A stretch of 64,000 nucleotides of DNA from Sanghuangporus weigelae (GCA_033182465.1 CP137318.1:2666001-2730000), one strand, 5' to 3'. Shown: positions 25,501 to 38,481, counted from the first letter of the stretch. The notes: a model not told the origin generated them from the letters alone. Numbers and translations are program-made.

Positions 25501-26756
25501 TACACTTATCGATAAATGCCCTTTCTCTTGTCTGATACTGTGTCTATCGCGGTTAGCGTGACTACGTGGTTCGACTTGTCATGGCGTCTGGTCGACAAAT
25601 TCTGCTGCAGACGGAAAACGAAATACAACGTAACGAGTGGATCGCCCATATAAACTATGCTAGCGCATTCAAAACAGCAGGGATCAGGATGCGACCCGTA
25701 AGCGCGACCGAGAACGCAAGAATGGATCGCAGCTCATATACTCGCGATGCGCCCCTGATTCCGTCGGAATCTTCAAGTCCCACTTCCGATCTTTTCAATG
25801 GATTACTCGACAACAATCCGATAGCAAAGCCGGACGTCTCCAGCGCTGAGACTCAACAGACTCAAGTATCACCAGATAATTCTGGTTCAAACACTCATTC
25901 ACGATCCAGAATCGTCTCAACTAAAATACGAGAGTTTGAGTCAAAAATAGAATCAGCGCGGACTCAGTTGGATTCCGAAATTAGACTTGTTCATAGCTTG
26001 GCTATTCTCACTCCTTTCCAAAGATCGACTCGTGACCGATTGCAGACTTCGGTTATCAACCTCGCCAGACGTATCAAGCAACTTCGGCTTGATATAGTCA
26101 AAGTGACTTGCTTTCGTGATGTCCTTGCTGCAGATCTAGCATCCGAGGAACGAGAACGGAAGTGCCGGAAACGAGAAGAATCTGTGTCGACGAGTGATGA
26201 GGTGGACGTTCGACCTCGACTGTTGCCCTTGCCCATCCACGAGGGCGACACGTTATATAGTGCATCGGGACAGTCTTTATCTCGCAGCGACGTGTCCGAC
26301 CTGTCTCATGGGCGACCGAACTCCTCTATCTGCGAGTCATTCCATTCGGCCCTGGATTTTGGCTCAGACTGGCCGAAGATCACTCGTCCTCCAAGCTATC
26401 TACGACAGGATACCACACCAATGCGGAGTCTTGAACAAGTATCGCCGCTGTGTACTCCCTCCCGTGAAGTGCCACCAGGAAGTCCGAACGGATCCGGGTT
26501 CTTTCCCTCTCAATCCCCTGCAAGACCCTCGATCGGTAATTCTTCCTCATCACCGTCCACAGACAGAAGTTCTGGCCAAAGAATGTCAGAGGAGCAGGCG
26601 GAGGAATGGAACAAGACACGAGCTGCTCGTCGGGTATCGTTGGTCAGGGTTCCTGCGACTTTGAAAGCCATAGACAAAAAGGGCCATAAAACTAGTTTTC
26701 AGTTGACGGGAAACGAAGACAACTTATGCAAAACAGACGAAAACACGCCAACATAA
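22543..26756 (+). CDS. Sec7-PH Arf-family guanine nucleotide exchange factor (Syt1-like)
   Basis: A GEF for Arf/Arl GTPases in Golgi or endosomal traffic, closest in layout to yeast Syt1. A long disordered Ser/Pro/Thr-rich N-terminus (about 530 residues, with a Thr-rich run near 22665-22710) comes first. The Sec7 domain (about 24190-24720) has ALRKLLMDVGLPKETQQIDR with the catalytic glutamic-finger Glu in LPKET, then MEAFAARYSQCNP, HPYILAFSLIMLHTDAFN and KMTKADYIKN. A PH domain follows (about 25180-25680: VTKVGLLNRK, RRWKEQSIILTGSQLLFYRD, NEWIAHINYA). A likely coiled coil (REFESKIESARTQLDSEIR) and a Ser/Pro-rich tail end at TAA 26756. The protein is about 1250 residues with roughly eight introns. 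The Sec7 motifs look intact. Confidence 0.9.
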
Positions 26757-27465
26757 CTCGGTGGACTTTATAGCGAATAAAAAATGTAATTATTCGTGCA
26801 TCTACTCTAGTAGGCGGTTGGGCATTAGGAATCGGATTAATTATTCTTTTATTTAGTGTAGATGGATACTTGTACACGTAATACAATTAGTTAATATCGT
26901 ATGTAGCTTATGTAAATTCCCACTTGTTCTGTTCGTTCTTTCTACTTCCCTGCCCGGTCACGATTCTTTCTGAGCTTTCTGCTTTCTTTGATCATGGAAC
27001 GAAGACCTATCCATGTTATGCTCGTCTCATACGATATCGTGAAGAAACTCGCGGGTTGAAGGCTCGATTCTCACAAGCATCCTCTTGAGCCATGTCTATA
27101 ACTGTAATCAAGGGCGCCTATCTTTGAGAAGTTTCGAAGTTCGATGGCTTGAGCAGTCTTTATCTTTATTGTGAAGCTTTAGATAGGGGTTCAGAGGTCA
27201 CGCAATTTCTGGTTGGGTGTGCAACCAACCCCTCAACCCCTGCTCCATCACTTGCGACTTCGAACATTCTGCATCGCTACTGACAGTTAGTACTGATACA
27301 TTTTGTTTTCTGTACGTTGCTACTTTAACGGCAACTTCTTTTTAGCGGCAGCTGAACTCGAGACAGTATGCACATCCTCCCATCTTATCCTTCTTTGCAA
27401 TTTGACCTGAACTATTCTGCATTGTTCGCATAGCCCCCTTCATCCTCCCCTCCTACAAGGTCCTT
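26757..27465. other. Spacer between Arf GEF and first RdRP
   Basis: This contains the AT-rich 3' flank of the Arf GEF gene and the promoter and leader of the first RdRP. The leader may hold an intron near 27365-27430. No other gene or repeat was seen. Confidence 0.45.
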
Positions 27466-30400
27466 ATGGAGATCTTTATGACAAACATTAGCTTCGCAGC
27501 AAGCGAGAGCCAAATTATCACCGAGATCTCAAAGGTTGTGCACAAAAATCTAGCCTTTGTGCGATTCAGTTTCGATTCTCTCGTCAATTTCAAGGTGTTC
27601 CTTCATCATACGAAGAAGAGGATTGGATTTAGCAGTTCCTTTCGTACTGGTACCGTCACTTTCGCGACTGAGGATGTGGCTAAGCAATTCCTCACATTCT
27701 GCGGAGGAGAGAGTGCGCGCATTCGGATCACCATTGGCTATCAGCCGATCACTTTTCGACAAAGCAAGTTCCCGCCGAAGAAATACGTACTAGACGAACT
27801 TCGTAAACTCCCATTTGGTGATCCCAGGGTTCTGGTTAAACGGGAGGAAAAATACAAGCTTTTGGAGAGTACTGTAATTCAATTATCCGAATTCCAATTT
27901 GGCTGGGAATGTCGTGACGGCGTGTTTTCCGTGGAATACTCTAGACGTATGCCCTGCGAGATTCATTTCAGTCGGGAACGGCGAGAATTTGAAGTCTCGC
28001 TTTGGAACGAAGGCAAATATCGCGAGAATATAGTAATCTCCTTCTCTCAGATACAGAGGATTTCCATGACTCGCGACTCGACAGAAGTCTGCATGCTTTT
28101 TACTCTGTCGTATGCCCCGAGATTCGAACTTGGAGTGGATAATACGGCATTTGCAAGCCTACTCTCGCTCTCCCAGTCGTCACCAGTGGATAGATGGAGA
28201 ATGACGTCTCTACAAGATGATAACCATCATTCGTTAGTACCATACATTTCGACTGCTCTCCGAGTCCTGTGTACGCCCTCAGAATACGAAAGGTTTTACG
28301 GTATCTGGCTTCTTTCCGAAGTCAATTCATCCATATTACAGACGGATTACCAAGAAGAATACAGAGCCATCTTCTCATCGAAGGCGCTTCGAGACGTTGA
28401 TCAGTGGCTCCGACAACTAAAATGGCCCCATTCGTTCCATGTCGATGCTTTCTTGCGTAACTCTGTTATGGATCCAGGAGAGCTTTTGGAAATCAGACCG
28501 CAAATCGAGCAGCTGTCGTATGATGAGGAAGACGCATATTGTTCAGGGTTTCTACGTTACTACAGGGAACAGCTTCGTAACCTGTGGTTCTCCGAAGGGT
28601 CTCAGTCTAGCGAATCCATCAAAGATTGTTTCGAGCGCTGCCGGAGGACTTACAAATACAGTCCCCTTCCCGTAGCTGAGGATCTTTTCTCCTGCTTGCA
28701 CGTACATGTTACACCGACCAGCCTCTTTCTGGATGGACCTTATCCGGAGCAGACAAATAGGGTCATCAGAAAATATCCTGGTAATAGAGAACATTTTCTG
28801 CGTGTTACCTTTGTAGAGGAGGATCATCACAAGTTCAGGTTCGACAGCCATGTGGATGGGCGATCGTTTATTGATTCTCATGTGGGCAGCATCTTGCGAA
28901 ATGGACTGACCGTTGGTGGCCGGAGATTCGAATTCCTCCACTATTCTCAGTCGGCACTGAAGGACCATGCCGTCTGGTTCATCCTCCCCTTTGTCGACCC
29001 TATATCGAAATGTCGCGTTGACGCGAAATCGATCATCGATGGTCTGGGTACATTTACAGACCTTCCGTTCGACAAAAGGTTGATCTACTGTCCAGCACGC
29101 TACGCTGCACGCATCTCTCAAGCGTTTACGACGACTGATAGTTCCATAAGCATTGATCCCGGAGAGATTGTCAGAGAAGATGATATCAAGGGGGAGTCTG
29201 GTTCGTGCTTCACGGATGGTGTCGGGACTGTCTCGCGCGAACTAGCAGACGAGATGTGGAAAATACTGTGTTCTAAAAAACGGCGGGGTTTCCGTTCACC
29301 GGACCATCCGCGACCTCGTGCTTTCCAGATTCGATTTCGAGGTTCCAAGGGCATGATCAGTGTTGATCACACACTTCCAGGTCGAGTCCTCGTCCTCCGT
29401 CCTTCCATGATCAAATTCGAGGCTGCGGAAAGGGAAATTGAGATCGCTGGCGTGTTCAACAAACCAGGGAAAATGTTCTTGAATCGTCCGCTGATTATGC
29501 TTCTGGAAGGCTTGGGTGTCCCAGGAGACGTTTTCATGAAGTTACAAAGGAAAGCTGTAGCACGAATTATGGACGCTACAAGATCCCTAGAGGCCACGTC
29601 CACTATGTTGGATAATTATGGACTGGGTCAGTCATTCAGACTTGCGTCGACTATGCGCAACCTAGCGAACCTGGAACCAACATGTATCCCCACCGATACC
29701 TTCTATGCAAAAAGCATTCGAAACGCCATTTTCCATGTCCTGCGTGACCTTAAACATCGTGCCCGCATACCCGTACCAGGGTGGACCTTGGTTGGCGTGG
29801 CAGATGTGCACTCATTTCTCAAAGAAGGAGAGGTTTTTGTTTGCATCGAAGAGAAAAGGGGATGTAGAAAATTTCTGGAAGGGCCGGTCTGTATCTCGCG
29901 CTCCCCAACAATACACCCCGGGGACGTCCAGGTTGCTCATGCTATAGGTCCGCCTCCACCTTCTTCTCCCTTCTTCGAAGAAGCCTTGGAGAATACTCTC
30001 GTTTTCTCCGTGAAGGGTGGGTACGATCTTATTGATTTGCGACTCGTTTCTTACATGTTTATTTACAGGCGAACGGTCCTTACCGTCCTGTCTGGGCGGA
30101 GGAGACTTAGACGGAGATATATACAATATCACAGACTACCATGAATTATTACCCCGCAATCTGTACACGCCAGCATCGTATGACCCTGCGCAGAGAAAGG
30201 AACTTGTCCGCCCTAGTGGTCGCGATGATGTAATAGACTTCATTGTTGATTATATCAATGCCGATGTGAGTGATGAAATAGTTGGTTCATACGTATCGTG
30301 GATGATAACGGAACCCACTTCAGAATGTCGGAATAATAGCAACAAATTGGTTGATTATCGCTGACCAGAAACGTGATGGAATACATGACAAAGATTGCCT

Positions 30401-31184
30401 GGAGCTTGCGAAATTGCATAGTGATGCTGTGGACTATCCAAAAAGTGGGAGGGCCGTGCCCATGTACCTGGTACCTCGCATTGGCCGTGTCAAACCTGAT
30501 TGGGCAGAACCAGAGACTGGCCAACCGTCACTTTTGTTCGACTTCGACTACTACCAAAGTCAATGCGCCATTGGGAAACTATACCGTGACATTGACATTT
30601 CCGATGCATCACTAGATTCGATGCTTGAAGACTTTGGCTTAGATGCACTAACCGGCATGCTTGGCGGGCAGAAAGAAACGAACAAAAATTTACGCTATGG
30701 GAGTAATCCGTTGTGGCGGGCCGTAGAATCCGAAGTGGACAAGCTCATAGACGATCTGAATTTCTCCGACACCCAACTTGACAGCGTCAGTGATATCTTT
30801 CAGATATATTGCCAACAGTTGCGATGCATATGTTCCACATATACATTGAGCAACAAGCGTAGCTCACGACTTACAGAGGCGGAGGCTTTCATCGGAACAA
30901 TCAGGGCGAGAACATCCCAGCGCAAAAAGCGAACCGATCTTATAGCAAAACTCAGAGAGCACACTTCGCAATTGGTGACGGACATCAAATACGAACTTGC
31001 CGGAGGTGATTCAGAAAGCATGTCACGACTGGATCGCTTGCGGATGGCACGGGCTGCCTGGCAGTTATCGATAGAAGAGATAGAGCGGCGGAAGTTTGGC
31101 GCATCAAGTTTCTTCTGGGTCTCACTCAGTTCTCTATTTGACGCAATAAAGTCGTTGAAGGATGAAGATGTGGTAGCGGAGTGA
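27466..31184 (+). CDS. RNA-dependent RNA polymerase, RDR family, copy 1
   Basis: This is a cellular RdRP that would copy single-stranded RNA into dsRNA for Dicer in RNA silencing (quelling-like defence or genome control). Three exons, 27466-30016, 30069-30265 and 30324-31184, give 1202 residues. The N-terminus MEIFMTNISFAASESQI resembles the RRM-like start of plant RDR proteins. Conserved polymerase blocks are GSCFTDGVGTVSRELAD, FQIRFRGSKGMISVDHT, LRPSMIKFE, RIPVPGWTLVGVADV, ISRSPTIHPGDVQVA, and the catalytic LGGGDLDGDIYN made across intron 1. The DLDGD spelling fits the RDR-alpha group (Arabidopsis RDR1/2/6) rather than DFDGD types. The frame is intact. A tandem paralogue lies 793 bp downstream with the same intron positions. 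Confidence 0.93.
28873..29270 (+). repeat. Conversion-like block shared with RdRP copy 2
   Basis: These 398 bp match 33385-33785. The first 293 bp (28873-29165) are identical base for base. Then comes a 3-nt length difference, one substitution, and identity again up to 29270. Sequence on both sides differs at many third codon positions. Confidence 0.9.
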
Positions 31185-31977
31185 ATCATTTCAGACGCAC
31201 AACAGTTCTTGCTATATCGTCTACATCTACTGTACATGCTTAAGCAAAAATACACTATGAGATACCAATTCAAATACTGATACAAATGGCACATTCCGAT
31301 CGATTATGATTCTTTGTAGTAATGCCCTAATATTCATAACACGTAGTAGCACATATATAGGATGTCCTGGCGTAAGTCTACTTCTCGTCGCTCGAAAGGA
31401 CAAGAATAACGGATTCATGAAACTGACTTGCCCATTGCCATTACTGATCACCTATTGCGGGAAACTTTTCTTATGTTTATCATGTTTATTTACCTTATGT
31501 ACAGTAGTCGAGGGATTCTCACACCGGAACTTTTTGTTTGTAACGGTTTTGTGAACGAAGATTGGATACGATGCCACGCATACTTTTATCGCGAGACACT
31601 ACTGTATCCAGCCAAAAGGAAGATCAGATCACCTTGCCTAATAGGTTCCAACCCAAACAATACAAAATACAGATGATCTCTATCAACAGCGCTTATCACT
31701 CTGGAAGTGACCGAGATTTAACCTTTCAGTAATGCACTAGGTACGAATACAAATGAGTCTCGCTGCTCGGTTTCCACACGTGTCCCCTGATCATCCTGCC
31801 CACATTCCTTCCTCTGGCATTAGCTGCTGTGGAGAGTCTCTATGCGAATACGCCGACAATAGTTCTGTCTGCCTATTCTAACTTACTGCAACTCGGGTGA
31901 GCGGATATGCGTATCTCCACTACCACATACTGAAATGATCTTTATTCCCGTCCCTCGCTGTCGTCGAAGAGTTCGCC
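31185..31977. other. Spacer between the two RdRP genes
   Basis: This 793 bp has the 3' flank of copy 1 and the promoter of copy 2. I see no obvious similarity to the spacer upstream of copy 1, so the duplicated unit seems limited to the coding region or the spacer has diverged. No gene was recognised. Confidence 0.45.
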
Positions 31978-34900
31978 ATGGAAGTCTTTATGACCAATAT
32001 CAGTTTCGGTGTTTCCGAGATCAAGATTATCTCGGAAATATCGAAAGTCGTGCATAAGCAGCCATATTTTACTCGATTCAACGTCAATTCTTTGCTGAAT
32101 TTCGCGGTGTTCCTACATCATCCAAAGAAGGAGATAGGCTCCGAAAAGACCTACCGTACTGGTATCATCACGTTTCCATCGGAAGATGTGGCTAAGCGTT
32201 TTCTTGAAGTCTGCGGAGGGAAGAATCCACCTATTCAAATCACTGCAGCGTTTCGAACAATTGTATTCCGACCGGGCAAGAAGCAGGCTAGGAGACATGT
32301 CGTTGAAGACATCCGCAAGCTTCCGTTTTCAGATCCTCTGGCACTCCAGATGCAGGAGGAAAAACTCGGACGTTTGGGAGCATCGTTTGTTCATCTGACC
32401 GAGATCCAATTCGGTTGGGAAGGTCGGGATGAAGTGTTTTCGGTGGAATACGCTAGGCGCATCCCTTGCGATATGTACTTCAGCCAGTCACGAAGGCAGT
32501 TCGAGATCTCCTTTGCGCATGAAGATAGTTGTCATGAAAACATAGTGGTCTCGTTTTCACGAATACGACGTGTAGCCGCAAGGTACAGCTCTTCCGAGTC
32601 CTCCGTGATCTTTTATCTGGCTTCTGCCCCCAGATTCGAGCTTGGGCCAGTCTTGCCAGTAATAGAGGGTGGAGACAACCAATCACTGGATCCCCGACTT
32701 AATAGGTTAAGGGTGACCTCATTGAAGAATGATGTCCATCAACGGTTGGTCTCCTATGTCTCAAGTGCCCTTCGAGTCCTATGTCTACCTTCGGAGTACG
32801 AGCAATTTGTGGAGCTCTGGGAACTTTCGGAAGCACATTTGACTATACTGCAGACCAACTTCCGAGTTGAATACAGGGAAGCTTTCTCGCCGCGGTACTT
32901 GCAGGAAGTGCAGCATTGGGTAGAAATCCTAAATTGGCCTCTCGCATTCCAGGTTGACGCTCTTTTACGTAATGGTATCATGGACCCGAAGGAGATTTTA
33001 CAGATCAAGCCAGACATTGAGCGACTATCGAAATGCGAGGGTGAGGACTATTGCACGGGTCTTCTACGGTTCTACGGAGGTCAGCTTCAGATGATGTGGT
33101 ACTCTGATGCCTCTCAATCCCAGGAAACTATAAAGGACTGTTTCCAACGATGTCGTGAAGATTATAGGCATTCCCTGGCGCCTTTAGCTGAGGGTCTTTT
33201 CCATTGTTTGCATGCCATCATTACACCGTCCAGCATAAGTCTGGATGGACCATTTCCGGAGCGGACGAATAGGGTCATCAGGAAGTATCCCGAACAGAAG
33301 GACCATTTCCTCCGCGTCACCTTTGTAGAAGAGGACAACTTGAGGTTCAGATTTGATACTCGCACAAATGTACGATCGTTCATCGATTCTCATGTGGGCA
33401 GCATCTTGCGAAATGGACTGACCGTTGGTGGCCGGAGATTCGAATTCCTCCACTATTCTCAGTCGGCACTGAAGGACCATGCCGTCTGGTTCATCCTCCC
33501 CTTTGTCGACCCTATATCGAAATGTCGCGTTGACGCGAAATCGATCATCGATGGTCTGGGTACATTTACAGACCTTCCGTTCGACAAAAGGTTGATCTAC
33601 TGTCCAGCACGCTACGCTGCACGCATCTCTCAAGCGTTTACGACGACTGATAGTTCCATAAGCATTGATCCCGGAGACTCGATTGTCACAGAAGATGATA
33701 TCAAGGGGGAGTCTGGTTCGTGCTTCACGGATGGTGTCGGGACTGTCTCGCGCGAACTAGCAGACGAGATGTGGAAAATACTGTGCTCCAAGAAGCGTCG
33801 AGGCTTTCGTTCACGAGACCATGTGCGACCTTGCGCCTTCCAGATTCGATTTCGGGGATCTAAGGGTATGATCAGTGTGGATTACACACTTTCAGGTCGA
33901 GCTCTTGTCCTCCGTCCTTCCATGATTAAATTCGAGGCCGCTGAAAAGGAGATTGAGATCGCTGGTGTCTTTAACAAACCACGAAAGATGGTTTTGAATC
34001 GTCCATTGATTATGCTTCTCGAAGGCTTAGGCATATCAGGCAATATCTTCCTCAGACTTCAGAGACAAGCTGTGCAGGACATCAAGAATGCCATGAGCTC
34101 CTTAGAGACAATATCCACCGTTCTAGAGAACTACGGACTCGGCCAGTCATTCCGTCTTACATCATGTCTCCAAAAATTGGATAAATTGAAATCAGGATGC
34201 ATGCCCTCCGATGCATTTTATGACAAAATTATGCGGGTAGCCATCTTCCACATCCTACGCGATCTCAAGCATCGTGCACGCATACCCGTACCAGGGTGGA
34301 CCTTGGTTGGAGTGGCAGATGTTCACTCATATCTCAAAGAAGGAGAAGTTTTTGTTTGTATCGAGGAGAAAAGGGGGCGCAGGAAATTTCTAGAAGGCTT
34401 GGTATGCATCTCTCGTTCTCCAACGATCCATCCCGGGGACGTTCAGGTTGCCCGGGCGATTGGCACACCTCCACCCGATTCGCCATTTTTTAAGGAAGCC
34501 TTGGCGAATACCCTTGTATTCTCCACGAAGGGTGTGTCCGATTTCACTGCATCGAAATCTTTCCTAACCGTATTCTTCACGTGTAGGCAAAAGGTCACTG
34601 CCCTCTTGTCTAGGTGGAGGTGATCTGGATGGAGATTTGTACAACATCACGGATTATCGAGAACTGATACCAAGTACTCTGTATCTCCCAGCCTCATATG
34701 CAACTGCTGAAAGAAAAGAACTAGATCACCCTAGCACTAGGGATGATGTGATAGACTTCATTGTTGATTATATCAATGCCGACGTGAGTGATAAAGTATT
34801 TGATACGCTGGCGGACAATTACTGACTGTGTCGCAGAATGTTGGAATCATAGCTACTAACTGGCTCATTATCGCCGATCAGAGCACTCTTGGGATACTCG

Positions 34901-35688
34901 ATCCGGACTGCCTTGAGCTCGCTAATCTGCACAGCGACGCCGTGGAATACGTAAAAACTGGGAGGGCCGTTCCTATGGATCAAGTCCCTCGTTTGCAACA
35001 TCCCGCCAAACCGGATTGGGCAGAGCCAGAAATCGGTGAAAGTTCGGCTTTTGGTTCCATCAAATACTACCCGAGCCAACGAGCCATTGGAAGATTGTAC
35101 CGTGATATCGATCTATCGGAAGCCTCCATGGATTCGATGCTGGAGAATTCCGGCACAAGTCAGCTTTCAGGAATGATGCATAGACTCTCCTTGTACAGAG
35201 ATGTGCACGAGGATGGTCCAAAGATGGCTGATCCGCTGTGGCAGGCCGTGAAGTCCAAGGTAGAGGAATTTGCGGACGACCTGAGCATTTCCGAGAAACA
35301 ATCTCAAAGCATCGCCGACATATTTCGAGAATACTGTCAGGTGTTACGATGGATCTGCTCGGCGTACACAATCAGCAATAGAAGACATTCACGACTTACG
35401 GAGGCAGAAGTTTTTGTCGGGACGATTAAAACGAGGACCCCCCAACGCAGAAGACGATCCGACCTGATAGGAAAACTCAGGGAGCAGACAATGCAGCTAG
35501 TGACGGACGTCAAATATGACCTTGTCGGTGGCGACGACATGCCGAAACTGGTTCGTCTGCGATTGGCGTGGGCTGCATGGCACTTGTCGATTAAGGAGCG
35601 AAAGTTTGGCGCAGCAAGTTTCTTCTGGATTGCACTCAGCTCGTTATTTGACGTGATCAAATCAATTGAGGAAGATATAGAAGATTGA
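31978..35688 (+). CDS. RNA-dependent RNA polymerase, RDR family, copy 2
   Basis: This is a tandem paralogue of the preceding gene. Exons 31978-34531, 34587-34783 and 34837-35688 give 1200 residues; exon 2 is 197 nt in both copies and the intron phases agree. The N-terminus is MEVFMTNISFGVSEIKI. The same catalytic order is present: GSCFTDGVGTVSRELAD, FQIRFRGSKGMISVDYT, LRPSMIKFE, ISRSPTIHPGDVQVA and LGGGDLDGDLYN, with all three catalytic aspartates kept. No stop or frameshift is seen, so both copies look functional. Most of the gene differs from copy 1 at many silent and replacement sites, except the near-identical block 33385-33785. Copy-specific differences cluster in the N-terminal half and the C-terminal 200 residues. 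Confidence 0.93.
33385..33785 (+). repeat. Conversion-like block shared with RdRP copy 1
   Basis: This is the partner of 28873-29270. It encodes about residues 470-603, from SHVGSILRNGL through the CFTDGVG motif to MWKILC. The only differences are DPGEIVRED in copy 1 against DPGDSIVTED here. Confidence 0.9.
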
Positions 35689-35928
35689 AAGGTCCTGGGG
35701 AATCATAGGAGAGTACATCTGAAGGTTTACAAGGGTAGAGGTAGAAATGGAACATGCAAATATAGCAAACACAACATCCGACTAACAAAACACGAGGAAA
35801 GAAGGTATTATGCGTGACAACATTATTCATAGTAAGGTCAGGGTGAGGTCCAATGAGAATGGTAAGTGTCATTAGAAGGTCATCAAGGAGAAAGAGAAAA
35901 AGAAAAGCGAAGAGGAACCTAAGGAATG

Positions 35929-38481
35929 TCAAGTAGTGGTTTTCTTGAGCCATCTTTCCCTAAGGCTCAGTTTACGCGTTCTTTCAGCGGCATCATGGAA
36001 GCTGGTGGGAGCCTGCTTGGACTTTGCCCGTGAACCAGAGAGGAAACGCTTCAACCCGGATACGGATTGCGATTTTTCATGAATGGGTTTCTTCGCGTCT
36101 TCGACAACGATCGCTTTCGCAAGTGGCGATAGGGATGGCTTTGTTGCTTCGGGTGACTTCGAACGCAGATCAGAGCTAGACTTGGTAGCAGACGGAGATT
36201 TGGGTCGGTCTCCAGAGGAGCTCGACGCGCGCTTATCTGTAGCTCCGTCGGCGATGTTCACGAGCACCCATCCGTCTGTCTTTGCCGGTGAAATTGGTGC
36301 GTTGGCAGAGTGGCGTTTCTCAGTAGATATAGTAAGCTGTGTTGGTTTGGTAACTGTGCCGATGAGCGCCACTTCACTCTTGCGTGTCGCTTCCGGCGAG
36401 TAAGGACGTACAGGGGAAGCCATCCGCACGGCATCTACGTCTCTCCTTTCAGGAGAGCGTTCTGAAGCATCTCGCCTCTGATCGATTTCTAGACATGCGA
36501 GTCCTCCTTGGTCCTCTGGAACTTCTGAGATCGGGCTAGGCTGCCAGGCGCCGGGAAATTTGGGCGTTGACGAACGCTTTGTCGGAGGAATCCCACTCTC
36601 TGTACTACCACCATAACCTTCATCCGTTTCTAAGGAAGAAGGAACACGCTCCGCAGGCATAGATTTACAGGTAAAGTGTTCCGGATCCCTTTCTTTTTCG
36701 TCAACGGAAGGACCAGTCCAAGCGATTGGTATCTCGCATGATTTCGTCGTCGAGCTGGAAAACGCCGAGTCTCGAAAGACTCTAGAACCGAGAAGGGGAG
36801 GAGTTAATGAGGTAGCGTCGGATACTACGCGGTCGGAGACGCTCTGCGGAACATCATTTGGCGGCTCGGATGAGTTTCGAGGATTGAACTGTCTTGACAA
36901 AGGTTGTGATTCCAGATCAGACTCGCCTAAAGAAGATCGGCGGAGCTGATGAGCGTCACTTGTCGTGTCCTCAGGACGAGAACCTCGCGAATTCTCTTGC
37001 TGGGGAGCTGGACCGGTTTCATAGAAAAATTCTCCGGTCTTTACTCGTGCACGCTCCTCCCGTCCTCCATATGCATTTGACGTGGGATCGCTGCCAGTTG
37101 ACAAGCGAGGGAAATCTTTTGGAGAAGGAGATCGAGCGTTATTGCGGGTCGGTTCAGCGACGAAGTTACGCTGTTGGTTCGCGGTCCCGATACCCGTCAT
37201 GTCGACACTTCCAATCGGGCTCAGGTTCTGCCTCCGAAGCGGAAACTCCTCCGAAGACCGACTGAAAGGAGGCTGTCCGAACGGACGTGATCGCAAAGTC
37301 TTTGGGGAACTCTTCTTGCGGAGTACGGAGGATGATCGCGCCATTCCCGGCGCATTTGGTTCCGTCGCTGAGCGAGCATGTCCCGGTTTATTATGGAACG
37401 ACCCTTGGGAAGAGCCATCTAAGGAACCGCCCTTGCCATGCAACGTATCCGCCGAATAGTTATTCCCTTGCGACGAAGACGACCAGACTGGAGTAAGTGC
37501 ATTCTTTGAGCTATTTGGAGTCGGACCACGAGGGAGGTCAATATTCGAGTTGCTCGCAACGGCATCAGAGGATGGCTCCATAGGAGAACCAGAGAATATC
37601 CACAAGTCCTTTACTCGGGAATGACTTCCGGTCAATGATATTGACGTGAGAAGTGTGAATGCATAGCGGTCCAATGCGTTCAGCAAGGCCAGAATATGTT
37701 GCATGCTGTCGACGGCGAATGTGTCTTCTTGGAACCCTGGAACCATTTACGATTATTAGCCCCTAAGTTGACAGAAAATGTAAAACGAGCTATATTCTTA
37801 CATCCATAACCTTTGAGGCGAAACTCCCAGACACCGTTCGACACTGTTTTTTCGCCGGTCACCCCACGTGGCCATGCATTTCGAGCGGCCGCTAAGATTG
37901 CAGGAGTAGAATTCAAAGGAGGGTTGATGACGCGCAACACTTTTGAAGAAGGGAAGGATAAGGCGAAAGGCGTGCGGGCCGCTTCATGTGCAGAAAGAGC
38001 GGCCGGCCTGGAAAACGCGATGCAGACACGCTCTGAAGAATAAGGTATGATGAGCCTGGAGGAACCTGGAAGGCGAGAATACGCATTACGAACCGGACTG
38101 TTCTCTTCCGTAATCAATCGTGGATAGGAATCTGTACCCGTGCTGGAATATGATAGCAAGGATCTGAACAAAGAGCTTCTCTGAATTTGGATTTTTGCGC
38201 TGTGCCCAAGGTTTTCCTTCCAAGGTATATTCAGTCAGGTTGACACGGGGCTCCTCGCGGATGGTGCGAAGTAGACTCTGAGACTCGAGTGCAAACCTGA
38301 GAGAGGAAAGGAGCTGTTGGGAGAAGGAAGAGAGTCGGACTGAGCTAGTGCCAGCTATCGAGAGCAGGGCAAAGGTCGAAGGGACATGGCTATCACGAGC
38401 GAACTCTGGTCTTGGAATGAAGCCAGAATCAGGAGGAGAGACTGTCAAGACTGAGTTGTTGTTGAGGTTTGCCTGCAGCAT
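35929..38481 (-). CDS. Conserved basidiomycete protein of unknown function
   Basis: I do not recognise a functional domain. The likely start is the ATG at 38481 (MLQANLNNNSVLTV). The ordered N-terminal part contains FALLSIAGTSSVRLSSFSQQ, KLFVQILAIIFQHGYRFLSTIDYGRE, then VWEFRLKGYGWFQEDTF, HILALLNALDRYAFTLLTSIS and RVKDLWIFSG. I recall this second block from other basidiomycete hypothetical proteins. The rest (about 37600-35929) is disordered, rich in Ser, Pro, Arg and Glu, and ends in a basic SLRERWLKKTTT. An intron at 37747-37800 joins GYG to WFQ. Another is needed near 38060-38150 but its borders are ambiguous: a 28-nt intron fits the frame best and would be unusually short. A 28-codon upstream frame ends directly before the start codon. 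Confidence 0.7.

Noticed and set aside
27466-35688. Viral or transposon origin for the RdRP genes
   Set aside because: The fold motifs, DLDGD triad, RRM-like N-terminus and introns are those of cellular RDR enzymes, not viral polymerases or reverse transcriptases.
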